From Streptomyces sp. R28 (GTDB lineage Bacteria > Actinomycetota > Actinomycetes > Streptomycetales > Streptomycetaceae), in the NCBI RefSeq assembly GCF_041052385.1, contig NZ_CP163439.1, positions 10,591,001-10,655,000 of the forward strand: a stretch of 64,000 nt of DNA, written 5' to 3'. The notes below the pieces were generated by a model. It did not search any database. It worked only from the letters and a program-made list of their open reading frames with translations, and was not told where the DNA came from. Position numbers and translations under genes: made by a program. Of the stretch, positions 1 to 8,928 are shown one piece after another (positions within the stretch are counted from its first letter, which is position 1; every line of letters starts with the position of its first letter).

Positions 1-173
1 TCCTCGAACAGATCACCATCGATCATCACGGTGAGGATGCCGGGCAGACCAGAGGGTCGGCCCACATCCGGGTCATCCGCCAGTCGGCCTGCCAGAACCT
101 TCAGCGCGTAGGGCACGCCCGCCCCGAGCTGGGGGGCGATCTCGCGTACGTACGGGGGGATCTCGACGTTCAC
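1..173 (-). CDS. Hypothetical protein, N-terminal part only (runs off the window)
   Basis: An open frame of 57 codons starts at a GTG at 173 and leaves the window at base 1. A clear AAGGAG Shine-Dalgarno lies nine bases upstream of the GTG. The visible product begins MNVEIPPYVREIAPQLGAGV and has ordinary streptomycete codon use. A further in-frame GTG about 70 bases upstream (near 241) is possible but has no comparable ribosome site. I do not recognise a family; it looks like one of the small soluble hypothetical proteins common in Streptomyces. The C-terminus is not visible, so no function is proposed. Confidence 0.6.
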   Translation of the reverse strand, partial: MNVEIPPYVREIAPQLGAGVPYALKVLAGRLADDPDVGRPSGLPGILTVMIDGDLFE

Positions 174-354
174 GCGCTGCTGCTCCTTGCAGACACGACC
201 TGGAGCCGACGGCGGCTTGGCGCCGGTTTTCGTAGTGGCCACAGGGGCTGCCTGCTACCAGGTCAGCCTCCCTTGGCCACTCGATTACCGGGACAGCGTC
301 GACCGTGTGCGGCTCGACCGGTCATCGCTTATCGCCGCCAACTCCAGCGACTTC

Positions 355-984
355 TTATGAAGTTGTTGCCGTCGAGGTCATGCCCTCGAGGAGGAGCCGC
401 AGGATTTGCTGGAGTTCTTCGGCCAGTGATGGCCTGGTCGCGTCGTGGGGTTGGTTGGCCCATCGGTACAGGGCTCCGAGATAGACGTCGCGCAGAACGT
501 TGCCGACGCCGATCGGCGACATTCCCGGGCGCAGCTCTCCCTGGTGCACCCCACCGTCGACGATCTTGGCGAAGACCTCCGCGACATACGGTTCCTCGAG
601 GATCGGCCGGCCGGCCTTCACCCAGGCCGTGAGCATGGCGGCGGTGAGTTGCGGTTCCTCTTGGTTGATGCGTACGAGGATCGCCATGCACTGCTGAAGT
701 TGCGCGACCGAACTGGGGGTGAACGCGTCGGATGCGTCGAGACCCGTCACGAGCGCGGCACGCCTCCTTTCTCCCCACGCGGTGATGATGTCTTCCTTGC
801 GCTGGAAGTAGTTGAAGAAGGTTCCGCGTGCCACATCGGCCCGCTCCGCGATCTCGTCGATGGAGGTGTGGTCGTATCCCTTCTCCACAAAAAGCTCAAC
901 TGCCGCGGAGTAGAGGCGTTCCCTGACCCGCTGCTTGTTGCGTTCCCGGCGGCCGACCGGCGGCGTCGTTGCGCGCGAGTCCAT
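355..984 (-). CDS. TetR/AcrR-family transcriptional regulator
   Basis: A 209-residue protein starts at the ATG at 984, chosen because AGGAGGGACGGA directly precedes it; the open frame extends further upstream without a ribosome site. The N-terminal helix-turn-helix is typical of TetR (RERLYSAAVELFVEKGYDHT, then DEIAERADVARGTFFNYFQR, residues about 20-65), followed by a variable helical ligand-binding domain. Length is normal for the family. It lies downstream of and on the same strand as the polyketide synthase, separated by an AT-rich gap, so it probably has its own promoter. By position it is a candidate cluster regulator sensing an intermediate or product; the ligand is unknown. Confidence 0.88.
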   Translation of the reverse strand: MDSRATTPPVGRRERNKQRVRERLYSAAVELFVEKGYDHTSIDEIAERADVARGTFFNYFQRKEDIITAWGERRRAALVTGLDASDAFTPSSVAQLQQCMAILVRINQEEPQLTAAMLTAWVKAGRPILEEPYVAEVFAKIVDGGVHQGELRPGMSPIGVGNVLRDVYLGALYRWANQPHDATRPSLAEELQQILRLLLEGMTSTATTS

Positions 985-1202
985 TCCGTCCCTCCTGTTG
1001 GTGTTGAGCTTGTGGAACCCAAGGGGCGCGGTCCGGCGGCGAGGCGGTGTCCGAGCCCGGCCGGCCTCGCCGCCGCGCAGTGGTGCGTATGCCTGTGGCA
1101 CTGTCGGCGCGGCTCCCAATTTTTTTTATACCACAGTGCAATTTTGGTCGGCGCTTGCGCTGCCGCATCGTGACCGAAACGCCGTGGTCGTCCGGGGTGA
1201 CG
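985..1202. promoter_or_regulatory. Intergenic region with AT-rich promoter-like tract
   Basis: This is the gap between the PKS stop and the TetR start. Around 1118-1146 there is an unusual AT-rich stretch in GC-rich surroundings. Read on the minus strand it is TTGCACTGTGGTATAAAAAA followed by more A and T. It is probably the promoter or operator of the TetR gene. No convincing hairpin for PKS termination was found. Confidence 0.35.
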
Positions 1203-4200
1203 TCAAGCCGAGTGCCGTGGCTCGTCATGATTGCGGGGCCCCGGCCGTACGCCGTTCCGGGCGAGGCTCTTGCGCAGGTCGGCCAGGCTCTCCGCTCCCA
1301 GGAGTCGCCCCACGGGGATCTCGACGCCGTGATGGCGGCGCAGGCGCTGGCGGAGCTGGGAGGCCATGAGGGAGTCCAGTCCGAGGTCGCGCAACGGCCG
1401 CCGCTCGTCGATGTCCGACACGGGCATGCCCAACAGCGCCGCGCAGTGCTCGAGGAGTGACTCCGTCGCGTCTTCACGCCGAGGGCGGGACGAGAGCGTG
1501 GGATCCGTCAGGGGGGTGTCGTGGTGGACGGTGCCTGCTGTCGCTGAGGTGCTGTCCCGGTCGGTGCCAGCAGGCTCGGCAGGACGCAGCAGGCTGGTGA
1601 GGAAGCTGACTCCGAGGGGTTGGGCGACCTTCTTGACCATGTTGGTGAGCGGCGCCACGCACTGCTCGGCGAGCGCCGACACGAGCGCGGGCAGGGACGA
1701 CGGCGGCATGCTCGACCGGGCCGACCGTGTGCGGCGCCGCATACGGATTCCTGAGAACCGCGCCAGTACGCGCCGGTCCGGTGAGATCAGGACGACGTCG
1801 GCCAGCAAGGAGGCTCCAGTGCTCTCCGGCCGTACGGCGCTCAGGGCCCAGAAGTCCGACTCCGGTTCTCCGTAGAACCGGACTGCCTCGAAGGAGACAG
1901 GATCACAGGCGCAGTCGTCGTTGCCGGACGCGGCTCCCGGTCGGGCCGCCAGCAGTGACAGCAGTCCCGCTTCCCAACCGACTCGTGGCAGGGGCTTCGA
2001 CAGCCGTATCCGAGCCACGGCCTCGCCGTCGCGCCGCCACAGGTGTTCCACGGCCCGGAACGGCTCTTGGATGTCGTACCCGTGGCGCTGCGCGAGCGAC
2101 AGGAAGTCCTGTGCTCCCAGATAGTCGCGACACCGTGCGAGCGCGGCGTCGAGGACGTCCGAGGGCTCGAGGCCGGCTTTTTCGGCGTCCGCCCTGACGA
2201 GCCGTCCCGAAGCGCAGAAGACGGGGGTGGAGGCGCCCCGGAGCGAGGCTTGCACTGTCACGTCGCGGGAGTGCCCGTCGCCTTCCTGGTACCCGTCCAG
2301 GGCCACCCGGAGAGTTGTGCCATCGGCCGCTGCGGCAGGCACGGGCGCGTCGCCCAGCTGCACGTGGCGTAGTTCGAACGATGTGGTGCGATCGGCCTCT
2401 TGCGCTGTTTCCAGCATGGCCGTGAGATACACGATGGGCGGCACAGGTGCGAAGCCGTCGACTGCTACGCCGTCACCCCAGTCGTCGGTCCCGCCCCACG
2501 ACGCGAGGTCGATGTGTCGGACGTGGGAGGCAGCGGATCGGCGTGCGGCCACGGGGTCGGCCGCCTCGCGGCGGAACCGCACCAGGTCCCAGGAGTAGGC
2601 GGGGAGCGACGGTACGTGCCGGGGGCCGCCGCCGTACCACCGCTGCCAGTCGACCCGCCCGCCGTGGGCGAACAGACGGCCGGCCGCCCGTGCCAGTTCG
2701 GTGGGCTCGTCGCACGTGCGGTGCAGCGAGGCCACCGCGGCGGCGTCGCCGTGGTCGCCGCCCAGCGTGTCATCGAGGGCCGCGACGAGAACCGGATGCG
2801 GGCTGACCTCGACAAAGACGCTCTCGGTCTCGCCGGCCACCTTCCGTACCGAGTCGGCGAACCGCACGGGGCGACGCAGGTTGTCCATCCAGTAGGCGGC
2901 TGTCAGCTCCGGCCCCGTGACCTCGGAGCCGTAGACGGTGGAGACCATGCGCGTCGCGCCGGGCGCGGGGGACAGTTCGGCCAGTTCCCGCAGCAGGTCG
3001 TCCCGCAGGGCGTCCATCTGCGGCGAATGCGAGGCCACGTTCACCTTCACGGGGTGGCACAGAATGTTGCTCTCCTCCAGTTCGGCCTGGAGGGCGGCGA
3101 GTGAGACGGGATCGCCCGCCAGCACTGTGGTGGTGGGCGCGTTCTCGGCCGCCACGCACACGGTTCGGCCGTAGGCCTCGGTGTACTGTCGCGCTCCGGC
3201 CGCCGACAACTCGACCACCAGCATGGCGCCCCGTCCTGCCATGCGCTGCATCAGTCGGCTGCGTCGGCAGATCACCGCGGCTGCGTCGTCAAGTGTCAGG
3301 GCGCCGCAGACATGGGCGGCCGCGACCTCTCCCATGCTGTGGCCCATGCAGAGATCAGGCTCCACGCCGCGTTCGCGCCAGGCTGCGGCGAGCGCCACCT
3401 GTACGGCCCACAAGGAGGGTTGGACAGTGCTCACGTCGGCGGGGAGCTCGCAGTCGCCGGACATCAGCCGGTCCAGGAGCGACCAGCCGAGCTCCTTGCG
3501 CACGACCCGGTCACACGCATCCAGCGCTGTCCGGAAAGCGGGCGAAGAACGGTACAGGGCCCGGCTCATGCCCGCCCACTGCGAGCCCTGCCCCGAGAAG
3601 ACGAAGACGACGCGCTTGTCCCCCGACAGGCCGGCCTCCGCGATTCCGCCGTCGGCAATGGTCTCGCCGGCGGCGAGGGACCGCAGCCGTTGCGCCAGGG
3701 AGTCATGGTCGTCGCCCACGACCCACAGCCGGTGGGGATGGGCGTCGCGTCCGGTGGCCGCGGCGGAGCAGATGTCGGCTAACCGGTACAGGCGCCCCCG
3801 CCCGGAGGACCCGAGGTAGGCCGCGTAATCCTCCGCCAGGCGACGCAGGGAGCCGGACGTCCGCGCGCTGAGCACCAGCAGATGGGGCCCGGCGTCCGTG
3901 GCCGTGCGGTGGGCGGCGGGCACCGGCTCGGCGACAGGGGCTCCGAGGACCAGATGGGCGTTCGTCCCGGACAGGCCCAGGGAGGTGACGCCGAGCAGGG
4001 CGGCGGAACCGGCCGTGCTCAACGGCTGGTTCCGGGTCACCACGCGTACCGGGAAGTCGTCCTGCTTGAGCAGGGGGTGTGGCTCGTCGAGGTGCAGCGA
4101 CGCGGGAAGGACACCGTGCCGGAGAATGAGCGCCGCCTTGATCAGTCCGGCGATGCCGGCCGCCGCCTCGGTATGGCCGAGGTTGGTCTTGACCGACCCG

Positions 4201-5237
4201 GTCAGCAACGGCCGGTCCGCCGACCGGCCCGGACCGGCCGACTCGGCGAGCGAGCGGAGTTCCACCTCGTCCCCGACGTGCGTTCCGGTGCCATGCGCTT
4301 CGACGTAGTCGAGGTCCGAGGGCTTGACGCCGGCACTGGCACAGGCCTGGCGCAGCGAATCGGCCTGGCCCTCCACCGAGGGGCGGATCAACACCCCGCT
4401 CGCCGCGCCGTCGTTGGTGGTCGCGCTGCCGAGCAGTACGGCGCACACGGGGTCGCCGTCCCGGAGCGCGTCGTCCAGCCGCTTGAGAACGACCGCGCCC
4501 ACGCCCTCGCTGCGGACGAACCCGTCGGCGCGGATGTCGCCGAAGCGGCAGTGGCCGCCGGGGGAGAGCATGCCGCCCTGGGAGTAGGCGATGGAGTCGT
4601 GCAGGGACATGATGACGTTGACGCCCGCGGCGATGCACAGGTCACTCTCGCCGGTCAGCAGACTCTGCCGTGCGGCGTGCACAGCCACCAGCGACGAAGA
4701 ACACGCGGTGTCCAGCACGACGCTCGGCCCGCGCAGGTCGAGGGCGTAGGAGATGCGGCCGGCCGTGACGGCACGCACCCGACTGCCCACCATGCCGCGG
4801 ACATCGGGCTCGTGGGCCCGAGGATCGGTCTCCGCGTGCTCCGCCGTCGCCTGTCCGACGAACACGCCGCCCCGGCTTCCCGCGAGCAGCGAGGGACGTA
4901 TGCCGGCCGACTCCAGGGCTTCCCACGCGACGTGCAGCAGCAGCCGTTGCTGTGGATCCATCTCGCGTGCCTCCACCGGTGAGATGCCGAAGAACGCCGC
5001 GTCGAAGCCGAAGGGATCGGTGAGGAAGCCACCGTGCCGGGACACCGTGCGGCCGGGGGTCATGGGGACGGGGTCGTAGCAGTCAGCGGCGCCGAAGCGC
5101 TCGGGAGGTACCGGGATCACGGTGTCGGTGTTGGCCACGAGCACGTCCCACAGTTCATCGACACTCTCGACACCGGGAAACCGGCACCCCATGCCGACGA
5201 TCGCGATAGCTGTAGAGGGCATCTGTTCTGTGCGCAC
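1203..5237 (-). CDS. Type I polyketide synthase, KS-AT-(degenerate DH)-ACP
   Basis: A 1344-residue single-module PKS. The ketosynthase (about 10-430) has the catalytic Cys in DTACSSSLVAVH and both His residues (EAHGTGT and KTNLGHTEAAAG). The acyltransferase (about 535-830) has GHSMGE and VASHSP. About residues 900-1130 resemble a dehydratase double hotdog, but the HxxxGxxxxP motif reads VAVDGFAPVPP without the His, and the catalytic Asp region is lost. A C-terminal ACP (about 1245-1320) carries GLDSLMA. There is no KR, ER or thioesterase. Size and order resemble bacterial iterative orsellinic-acid-type synthases (AviM, CalO5), but no product can be read from sequence. I chose the GTG at 5237 because GGAG lies six bases upstream; the ATG at 5222 is an alternative. 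Confidence 0.93.
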   Translation of the reverse strand: MRTEQMPSTAIAIVGMGCRFPGVESVDELWDVLVANTDTVIPVPPERFGAADCYDPVPMTPGRTVSRHGGFLTDPFGFDAAFFGISPVEAREMDPQQRLLLHVAWEALESAGIRPSLLAGSRGGVFVGQATAEHAETDPRAHEPDVRGMVGSRVRAVTAGRISYALDLRGPSVVLDTACSSSLVAVHAARQSLLTGESDLCIAAGVNVIMSLHDSIAYSQGGMLSPGGHCRFGDIRADGFVRSEGVGAVVLKRLDDALRDGDPVCAVLLGSATTNDGAASGVLIRPSVEGQADSLRQACASAGVKPSDLDYVEAHGTGTHVGDEVELRSLAESAGPGRSADRPLLTGSVKTNLGHTEAAAGIAGLIKAALILRHGVLPASLHLDEPHPLLKQDDFPVRVVTRNQPLSTAGSAALLGVTSLGLSGTNAHLVLGAPVAEPVPAAHRTATDAGPHLLVLSARTSGSLRRLAEDYAAYLGSSGRGRLYRLADICSAAATGRDAHPHRLWVVGDDHDSLAQRLRSLAAGETIADGGIAEAGLSGDKRVVFVFSGQGSQWAGMSRALYRSSPAFRTALDACDRVVRKELGWSLLDRLMSGDCELPADVSTVQPSLWAVQVALAAAWRERGVEPDLCMGHSMGEVAAAHVCGALTLDDAAAVICRRSRLMQRMAGRGAMLVVELSAAGARQYTEAYGRTVCVAAENAPTTTVLAGDPVSLAALQAELEESNILCHPVKVNVASHSPQMDALRDDLLRELAELSPAPGATRMVSTVYGSEVTGPELTAAYWMDNLRRPVRFADSVRKVAGETESVFVEVSPHPVLVAALDDTLGGDHGDAAAVASLHRTCDEPTELARAAGRLFAHGGRVDWQRWYGGGPRHVPSLPAYSWDLVRFRREAADPVAARRSAASHVRHIDLASWGGTDDWGDGVAVDGFAPVPPIVYLTAMLETAQEADRTTSFELRHVQLGDAPVPAAAADGTTLRVALDGYQEGDGHSRDVTVQASLRGASTPVFCASGRLVRADAEKAGLEPSDVLDAALARCRDYLGAQDFLSLAQRHGYDIQEPFRAVEHLWRRDGEAVARIRLSKPLPRVGWEAGLLSLLAARPGAASGNDDCACDPVSFEAVRFYGEPESDFWALSAVRPESTGASLLADVVLISPDRRVLARFSGIRMRRRTRSARSSMPPSSLPALVSALAEQCVAPLTNMVKKVAQPLGVSFLTSLLRPAEPAGTDRDSTSATAGTVHHDTPLTDPTLSSRPRREDATESLLEHCAALLGMPVSDIDERRPLRDLGLDSLMASQLRQRLRRHHGVEIPVGRLLGAESLADLRKSLARNGVRPGPRNHDEPRHSA

Positions 5238-5490
5238 GGATGGCTCCAGGGTTGACGCATGGGCGAGTCGGGCGATCGTAAAAAGTTGGATACAAAAATA
5301 CACTGCCGCCCAATATTCGCCTGGGATCCGTTCATCTCTTCACGAAAATTTGGTTCCCGTAGGCCGGTATGTGGTACTTCGTGCCACCTTGAGCCTCAGA
5401 GGTCACGGCAAGAACTTGTACTTGCGTCTATCGATAGCTCCATGTTTATTCTTAGATCATGGTTGTCGGAGTGTGTATGGGGGGAAGGCT
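5238..5490. promoter_or_regulatory. Divergent promoter region, PKS / LuxR-type regulator
   Basis: These 253 bases separate two divergent genes and are clearly more AT-rich than the neighbouring coding DNA. They contain a perfect ten-base palindrome, CTATCGATAG (5428-5437), close to the regulator start. The 31-bp operator motif found elsewhere in the cluster is absent. The region probably holds the promoters of both the PKS and the regulator. Confidence 0.5.
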
Positions 5491-6537
5491 GTGGACCTCA
5501 GTCAGATCGTTCCGCTGATGGGCGACGAGGAACTGACGGCCTATCGGTTCCTCGCCACCACTGGTGGAGCCACCATGGAGAGGCTGTCGAGGAGTCTGGG
5601 GTGGGGTGCGGGACAGACGGAGCGAGTGCTGGCCAAGCTGAGAAGGATGAGGCTGGCGCGATCCGAGGCGGAGGGTCGTAGCGCCTGGACCGCGGTGCAC
5701 CCGGAGACGGTCAAACTCCAGTACGCCAAGCCCCTCTCGGGCGTCATCGACGCGTGGCAGGCGCAACTGGACGAGATCCGCGAGCAGCTCGACTCGCTCT
5801 CCGGCCTCTGCGCCGACGACACGGAGGGCGCAGGCCTCAGCCCAGTGGTCACGGTCGAGGGCGTGTCCGACATCCGTGACGTGCTGGAGGACTGCGCGGC
5901 GCGGTGTGCCGAGGAAGTGTTCGCCGTGCAGCCCGTGGGACGGGGGGCTCCGGCGCTCGCCCGGGACGTGGTCTGCCGGGAATCCGGGCCGATGAACTCG
6001 GCTGTCAGTGTGCGGGTGTTGCTTCCCCACCTGTCCCGTTACGACACGGAGGTGCGCGACTGCGTCGGACAGATCCTGGAGTCGGGAGGCGAGGTCCGGA
6101 CCACGGCCACGTCCTTACCCGCCCTGATCGTCTTCGACCGGTCTGTGGCCGTCCTGATGGACGGCGAGGACACGGGCGAGGACACGGGCAGGGCTCACCT
6201 GGTGAAGCACGCGGCGTTGGTGGAGTTCATCGTTCACATGGTGGTGAGCGCCTGGGCGACCAGCGTGGTCTTCCAGTCGACGGGCGGCAACAACAGGATC
6301 CCGGAGTCCCTGACCCAGGAGACGAAGACCGCGATCGTCCAACTGCTCGCCGCCGGATACAAGGACGAGGTGGTGGCCAGGCGGTTGGGCATCGGCGTGC
6401 GGACCTGTCGGAAGTACATCGCCGAGATGTTCGGCGATCTGGGAGCGCAAAGCCGGTTCCAGGCAGGCTGGATGGTGCGCGACCACATGCTCGCGTCCGG
6501 CCTCGAAAGGGCCGTGGGAGACCACAACGCCGCATGA
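5491..6537 (+). CDS. TrmB/LuxR-type transcriptional regulator
   Basis: A 348-residue protein. The N-terminus (about 8-60) is a TrmB-like winged helix (ELTAYRFLATTGG, then GQTERVLAKLRRMRL). A middle segment is reminiscent of TrmB/PLD-like sensor regions, and a C-terminal LuxR-type HTH (about 280-340) includes LAAGYKDEVVARRLGIGVRT. This arrangement is common in pathway-specific actinomycete regulators. The start is uncertain: GTG at 5491 is preceded by a G-rich tract, GTG at 5473 is possible, and the upstream frame is open. Transcribed away from the PKS, it is the best candidate for the cluster activator and for the protein that binds the 31-bp palindromes; that pairing is inference. Confidence 0.85.
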   Translation: MDLSQIVPLMGDEELTAYRFLATTGGATMERLSRSLGWGAGQTERVLAKLRRMRLARSEAEGRSAWTAVHPETVKLQYAKPLSGVIDAWQAQLDEIREQLDSLSGLCADDTEGAGLSPVVTVEGVSDIRDVLEDCAARCAEEVFAVQPVGRGAPALARDVVCRESGPMNSAVSVRVLLPHLSRYDTEVRDCVGQILESGGEVRTTATSLPALIVFDRSVAVLMDGEDTGEDTGRAHLVKHAALVEFIVHMVVSAWATSVVFQSTGGNNRIPESLTQETKTAIVQLLAAGYKDEVVARRLGIGVRTCRKYIAEMFGDLGAQSRFQAGWMVRDHMLASGLERAVGDHNAA

Positions 6538-6617
6538 CAACGGGCCGACGGCTCCTCCTGAGATGAGAGCCGGATGTTCCTCATTTCGCTCGTGTGGGCG
6601 AAGTCCTGCCCGACCGC

Positions 6618-6680
6618 GACCGGAGCCGGCGGGCGTTGCCGCAGCCGGAGTTGCTGAGTGGATGCGGCAACGCTCCGGTC
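6618..6680. terminator. Hairpin between convergent genes
   Basis: A perfect 11-bp inverted repeat, GCGTTGCCGCA (6633-6643) and TGCGGCAACGC (6663-6673), is extended by GACCGGAG (6618-6625) and CTCCGGTC (6673-6680) with an internal bulge. It sits between the convergent regulator and monooxygenase stops, where a bidirectional terminator is expected. No U-tract follows, as is usual in Streptomyces. Confidence 0.65.
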
Positions 6681-8274
6681 AGCGCGTGAGGACCGCGGTG
6701 AGGGCTGTCGCCAGGTCGCCCTCCGGATCGTCAGCGGCTGTCTTGCTGCGCCAGGCCACGACGGCGTCGGGGCGCACCAGCGCGGCGCCGCTCGGTTCGA
6801 TGCCGTAACGGCGGCACCAGAGGTTGTCGCTGTCGACGAAGCGGTCGCCGATCCGGTGCGCGGACAGGGGGACCCCGAGCCCGCGGGCGACCCTTTCGGC
6901 GGCGGCGACCCAGTCGGTGCCTTCGTGCCCGGCCAGCAGCACGAAGCCGTGACCGAACAGGTCGTGGGTGGAGACCTCCCGTGGGCCATCGGTCAGGGCG
7001 ACGTGCGGGGCGCGTCCTCCGGGACGCCCGGTGGGGTTCCATGGATCCTCCTGGACGCTGCCGTCGTCGTCGGGCTCGGCGCGGATCGCGGGGGAGTGAT
7101 ACCGGAATCCCAGGTATTCCTTGGGCATGGGGATGGGGGCGTCGGGGTCGGCCGGGTTATAGCTGGCGGGCACCCGGCCTTCCGAGATTTTCGCCAGCTC
7201 GACCTCGCGCTCGAGCGTGATACCGATGACGGGGCGCCGCTCGATCTCGTACATGTCCAGCAGGCCGGGACCGGCCTGTCCGGCGAGAACCAGCGCGAGC
7301 CGCCAGGAGAGATCGTAGGCGTCCTGAATGGCGAGGTTGCCGCCCTGCCCCCCGTTGGGCGGGCAGGAGTGCGCGGAGTCGCCGGCCAGGAAGACCCGGC
7401 CCTCGCGGAACCGTTCGGCCAGTTTGTGGTTGATGGGGAAGAAGCGGGCGTTGACGAAGGTGATGTCGATCTCCGGGTCGCCGATCGCACGGCGGATCCG
7501 CTCCACGCAGCGCGCCTCGGTGAAGTCCTCCGGTGTCTGCCCGCGCTCGGGGAAGTAGTCGACCCACAGGGTGTGCCGCTCAGAGCCGTCCAGGATGAAG
7601 CTGCACCCGCTGCCGGGCATCCCGATGACCTCGACAGCGCCCTTCTTCACGTATCGCGTCAGATCGGCCTCGAAGGTGATGATGTACATGTGGCCGATGA
7701 CTCCGCTGCCTTGGACGGCGATACCGACCATGTCCCGAGTCGGGCTCATGTTCCCGTCGGCCGCCACCAGATAGTCCGCCTCGACCGCGTACTCGCGGCC
7801 GGTCCGCACCTCACGCAGCGTCGCGGTGACCTTCTCGTCGTCCTGAACGAGGGAGATCATCTCGGTGCCGGGGCGGACCTCCGCGCCGGCTTCCTCGGCG
7901 CTGGTGCGGAGGATCTCCTCGACCTGTGCCTGAGATATCCATGCCAGCGGCGGCACCGACGAGAGCTCCTGCGGATCGGGCTCGGTCGGCGGGTCGAGGG
8001 GGCGTCGCTCGGGATCGGCCAGGCAGGTGCCGTGGCTCATGCGGGGCCACTGCGCATCGGCGATCGCGGCACGGACACGCCGCGCCACCCCGGGCAGCGT
8101 GTTGAGCAGTTCCTGAGAACGCGTGTTGAGCCCCCATGCTTTCGGCAGCGTGGAGACACCCGGCCGTCGCTCCACCAGAAGGGGGCGCACCCCGCGTGCG
8201 GCAAGACTCAGAGCGGTGGTGAGCCCGGTGTAGGCGCCACCGACGACGAGTACGGGAACTCGCTGGACTGACAT
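6679..8274 (-). CDS. FAD-dependent aromatic monooxygenase (PHBH fold)
   Basis: A 531-residue class A flavin hydroxylase. The N-terminal FAD-binding segment is VLVVGGAYTGLTTALSLA, and a second FAD motif reads GDSAHSCPPNGGQGGNLAIQ (about residue 290), followed by DAYDLSW. A C-terminal thioredoxin-like extension ends GDLATALTAVLTR, as in polyketide-tailoring hydroxylases of the RdmE/PgaE group. It should hydroxylate an aromatic ring using NAD(P)H and O2 in the cytoplasm. The ATG at 8274 is preceded by GGAGG eight bases upstream. Two copies of the 31-bp palindrome lie 253-348 bases upstream, linking its regulation to that of the DAHP operon. The substrate is unknown; an aromatic PKS product or a cinnamate-type unit would fit. 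Confidence 0.92.
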   Translation of the reverse strand: MSVQRVPVLVVGGAYTGLTTALSLAARGVRPLLVERRPGVSTLPKAWGLNTRSQELLNTLPGVARRVRAAIADAQWPRMSHGTCLADPERRPLDPPTEPDPQELSSVPPLAWISQAQVEEILRTSAEEAGAEVRPGTEMISLVQDDEKVTATLREVRTGREYAVEADYLVAADGNMSPTRDMVGIAVQGSGVIGHMYIITFEADLTRYVKKGAVEVIGMPGSGCSFILDGSERHTLWVDYFPERGQTPEDFTEARCVERIRRAIGDPEIDITFVNARFFPINHKLAERFREGRVFLAGDSAHSCPPNGGQGGNLAIQDAYDLSWRLALVLAGQAGPGLLDMYEIERRPVIGITLEREVELAKISEGRVPASYNPADPDAPIPMPKEYLGFRYHSPAIRAEPDDDGSVQEDPWNPTGRPGGRAPHVALTDGPREVSTHDLFGHGFVLLAGHEGTDWVAAAERVARGLGVPLSAHRIGDRFVDSDNLWCRRYGIEPSGAALVRPDAVVAWRSKTAADDPEGDLATALTAVLTR

Positions 8275-8526
8275 GACATCTGCCTCCGTAACTGCTGTGT
8301 GCGAAAGCCGGGTCGGATCGGCGCAGACCCGGCCCTGAATCGAGAAGGCGTACGCCCGCCTCGGGTCCACGCGGCTCCGCGGAATCTCTCCGAGAGGGGA
8401 AACGGACGATGGCGTCGTATCTCTTGCCGCACGCGTGTGGCCTTCTTCAAAGAGAAGGAATTTCACATGACGTGGGCTACTCGATCAGTTTGGCGATTCG
8501 TCGGACGCTCGGCCACCGTGCGGTAA

Positions 8527-8557
8527 GTGCAGCAAGTTGTCGGGCAAGTTCCTGCAT
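8527..8557. promoter_or_regulatory. 31-bp operator-like palindrome, copy 1
   Basis: The left arm GTGCAGCAAGTTG and the right arm CAAGTTCCTGCAT are separated by five bases. Arm length, spacer and end sequences match the copies at 8592-8622 and 23969-23999; the right arm is the most diverged. It lies upstream of the FAD monooxygenase start. Confidence 0.55.
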
Positions 8558-8591
8558 GGGTCCGAGACCCAGTGTCCGCCCCCACCGCCGT

Positions 8592-8622
8592 GTGCAGAAA
8601 GCTGAGGCGCAGCTTGCTGCAC
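8592..8622. promoter_or_regulatory. 31-bp operator-like palindrome, copy 2
   Basis: The left arm GTGCAGAAAGCTG and the right arm CAGCTTGCTGCAC are separated by five bases. The arms are reverse complements except at one position, making this the cleanest of the three copies. It sits 35 bases downstream of copy 1 in the same intergenic region. Confidence 0.65.
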
Positions 8623-8757
8623 GTCATGGAACGGGAATGCGTGGCTGGCATCGCAGCAGTACCCATGGGGGAATGTTCACGTATCTCGGCGTCTGTGCCC
8701 GGGAATTGAGAGACAGCATTTTTGTTCCCGGTTCGAAGAAGGCGCCGGGGGTTGAGC

Positions 8758-8928
8758 GCGGCCCGTCCGCTGCTGGCGGTCAAACCGAGCAAGCAGTGGC
8801 GCGAGCTGATTGAGACCCGTCGGCACCTGCACGAGGAGGTCGCCGCGGCCGTCGTGGCCACGGAGGGGCGTACACCTGAAGAAGCGACCCAAGCAGCCTT
8901 GGACGCACTGGAGTTGAAGAGAGCATGA
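8758..8928 (+). pseudogene. aroK: Shikimate kinase C-terminal relic
   Basis: The last roughly 55 codons read PLLAVKPSKQWRELIETRRH, then EEVAAAVVATEGRTPEEATQ, ending ALDALELKRA. This matches the C-terminus of actinobacterial AroK. The nucleotide-binding N-terminus with its Walker A motif is absent, and no plausible start with a ribosome site precedes it. The stop overlaps the next ATG (ATGA at 8925-8928), the usual aroK-aroB junction, so the pair arrived as an intact aro segment and then decayed. It cannot encode a working kinase. Confidence 0.75.

Noticed and set aside
1203..5237. The cluster as an enediyne or polyunsaturated-type iterative PKS
   Set aside because: No KR, no enediyne-type PPTase domain, and a length of about 1340 residues; the architecture fits the orsellinate-type group better.
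6658..8271. A 537-codon plus-strand frame
   Set aside because: Exact antisense shadow of the FAD monooxygenase; no motifs or ribosome site.
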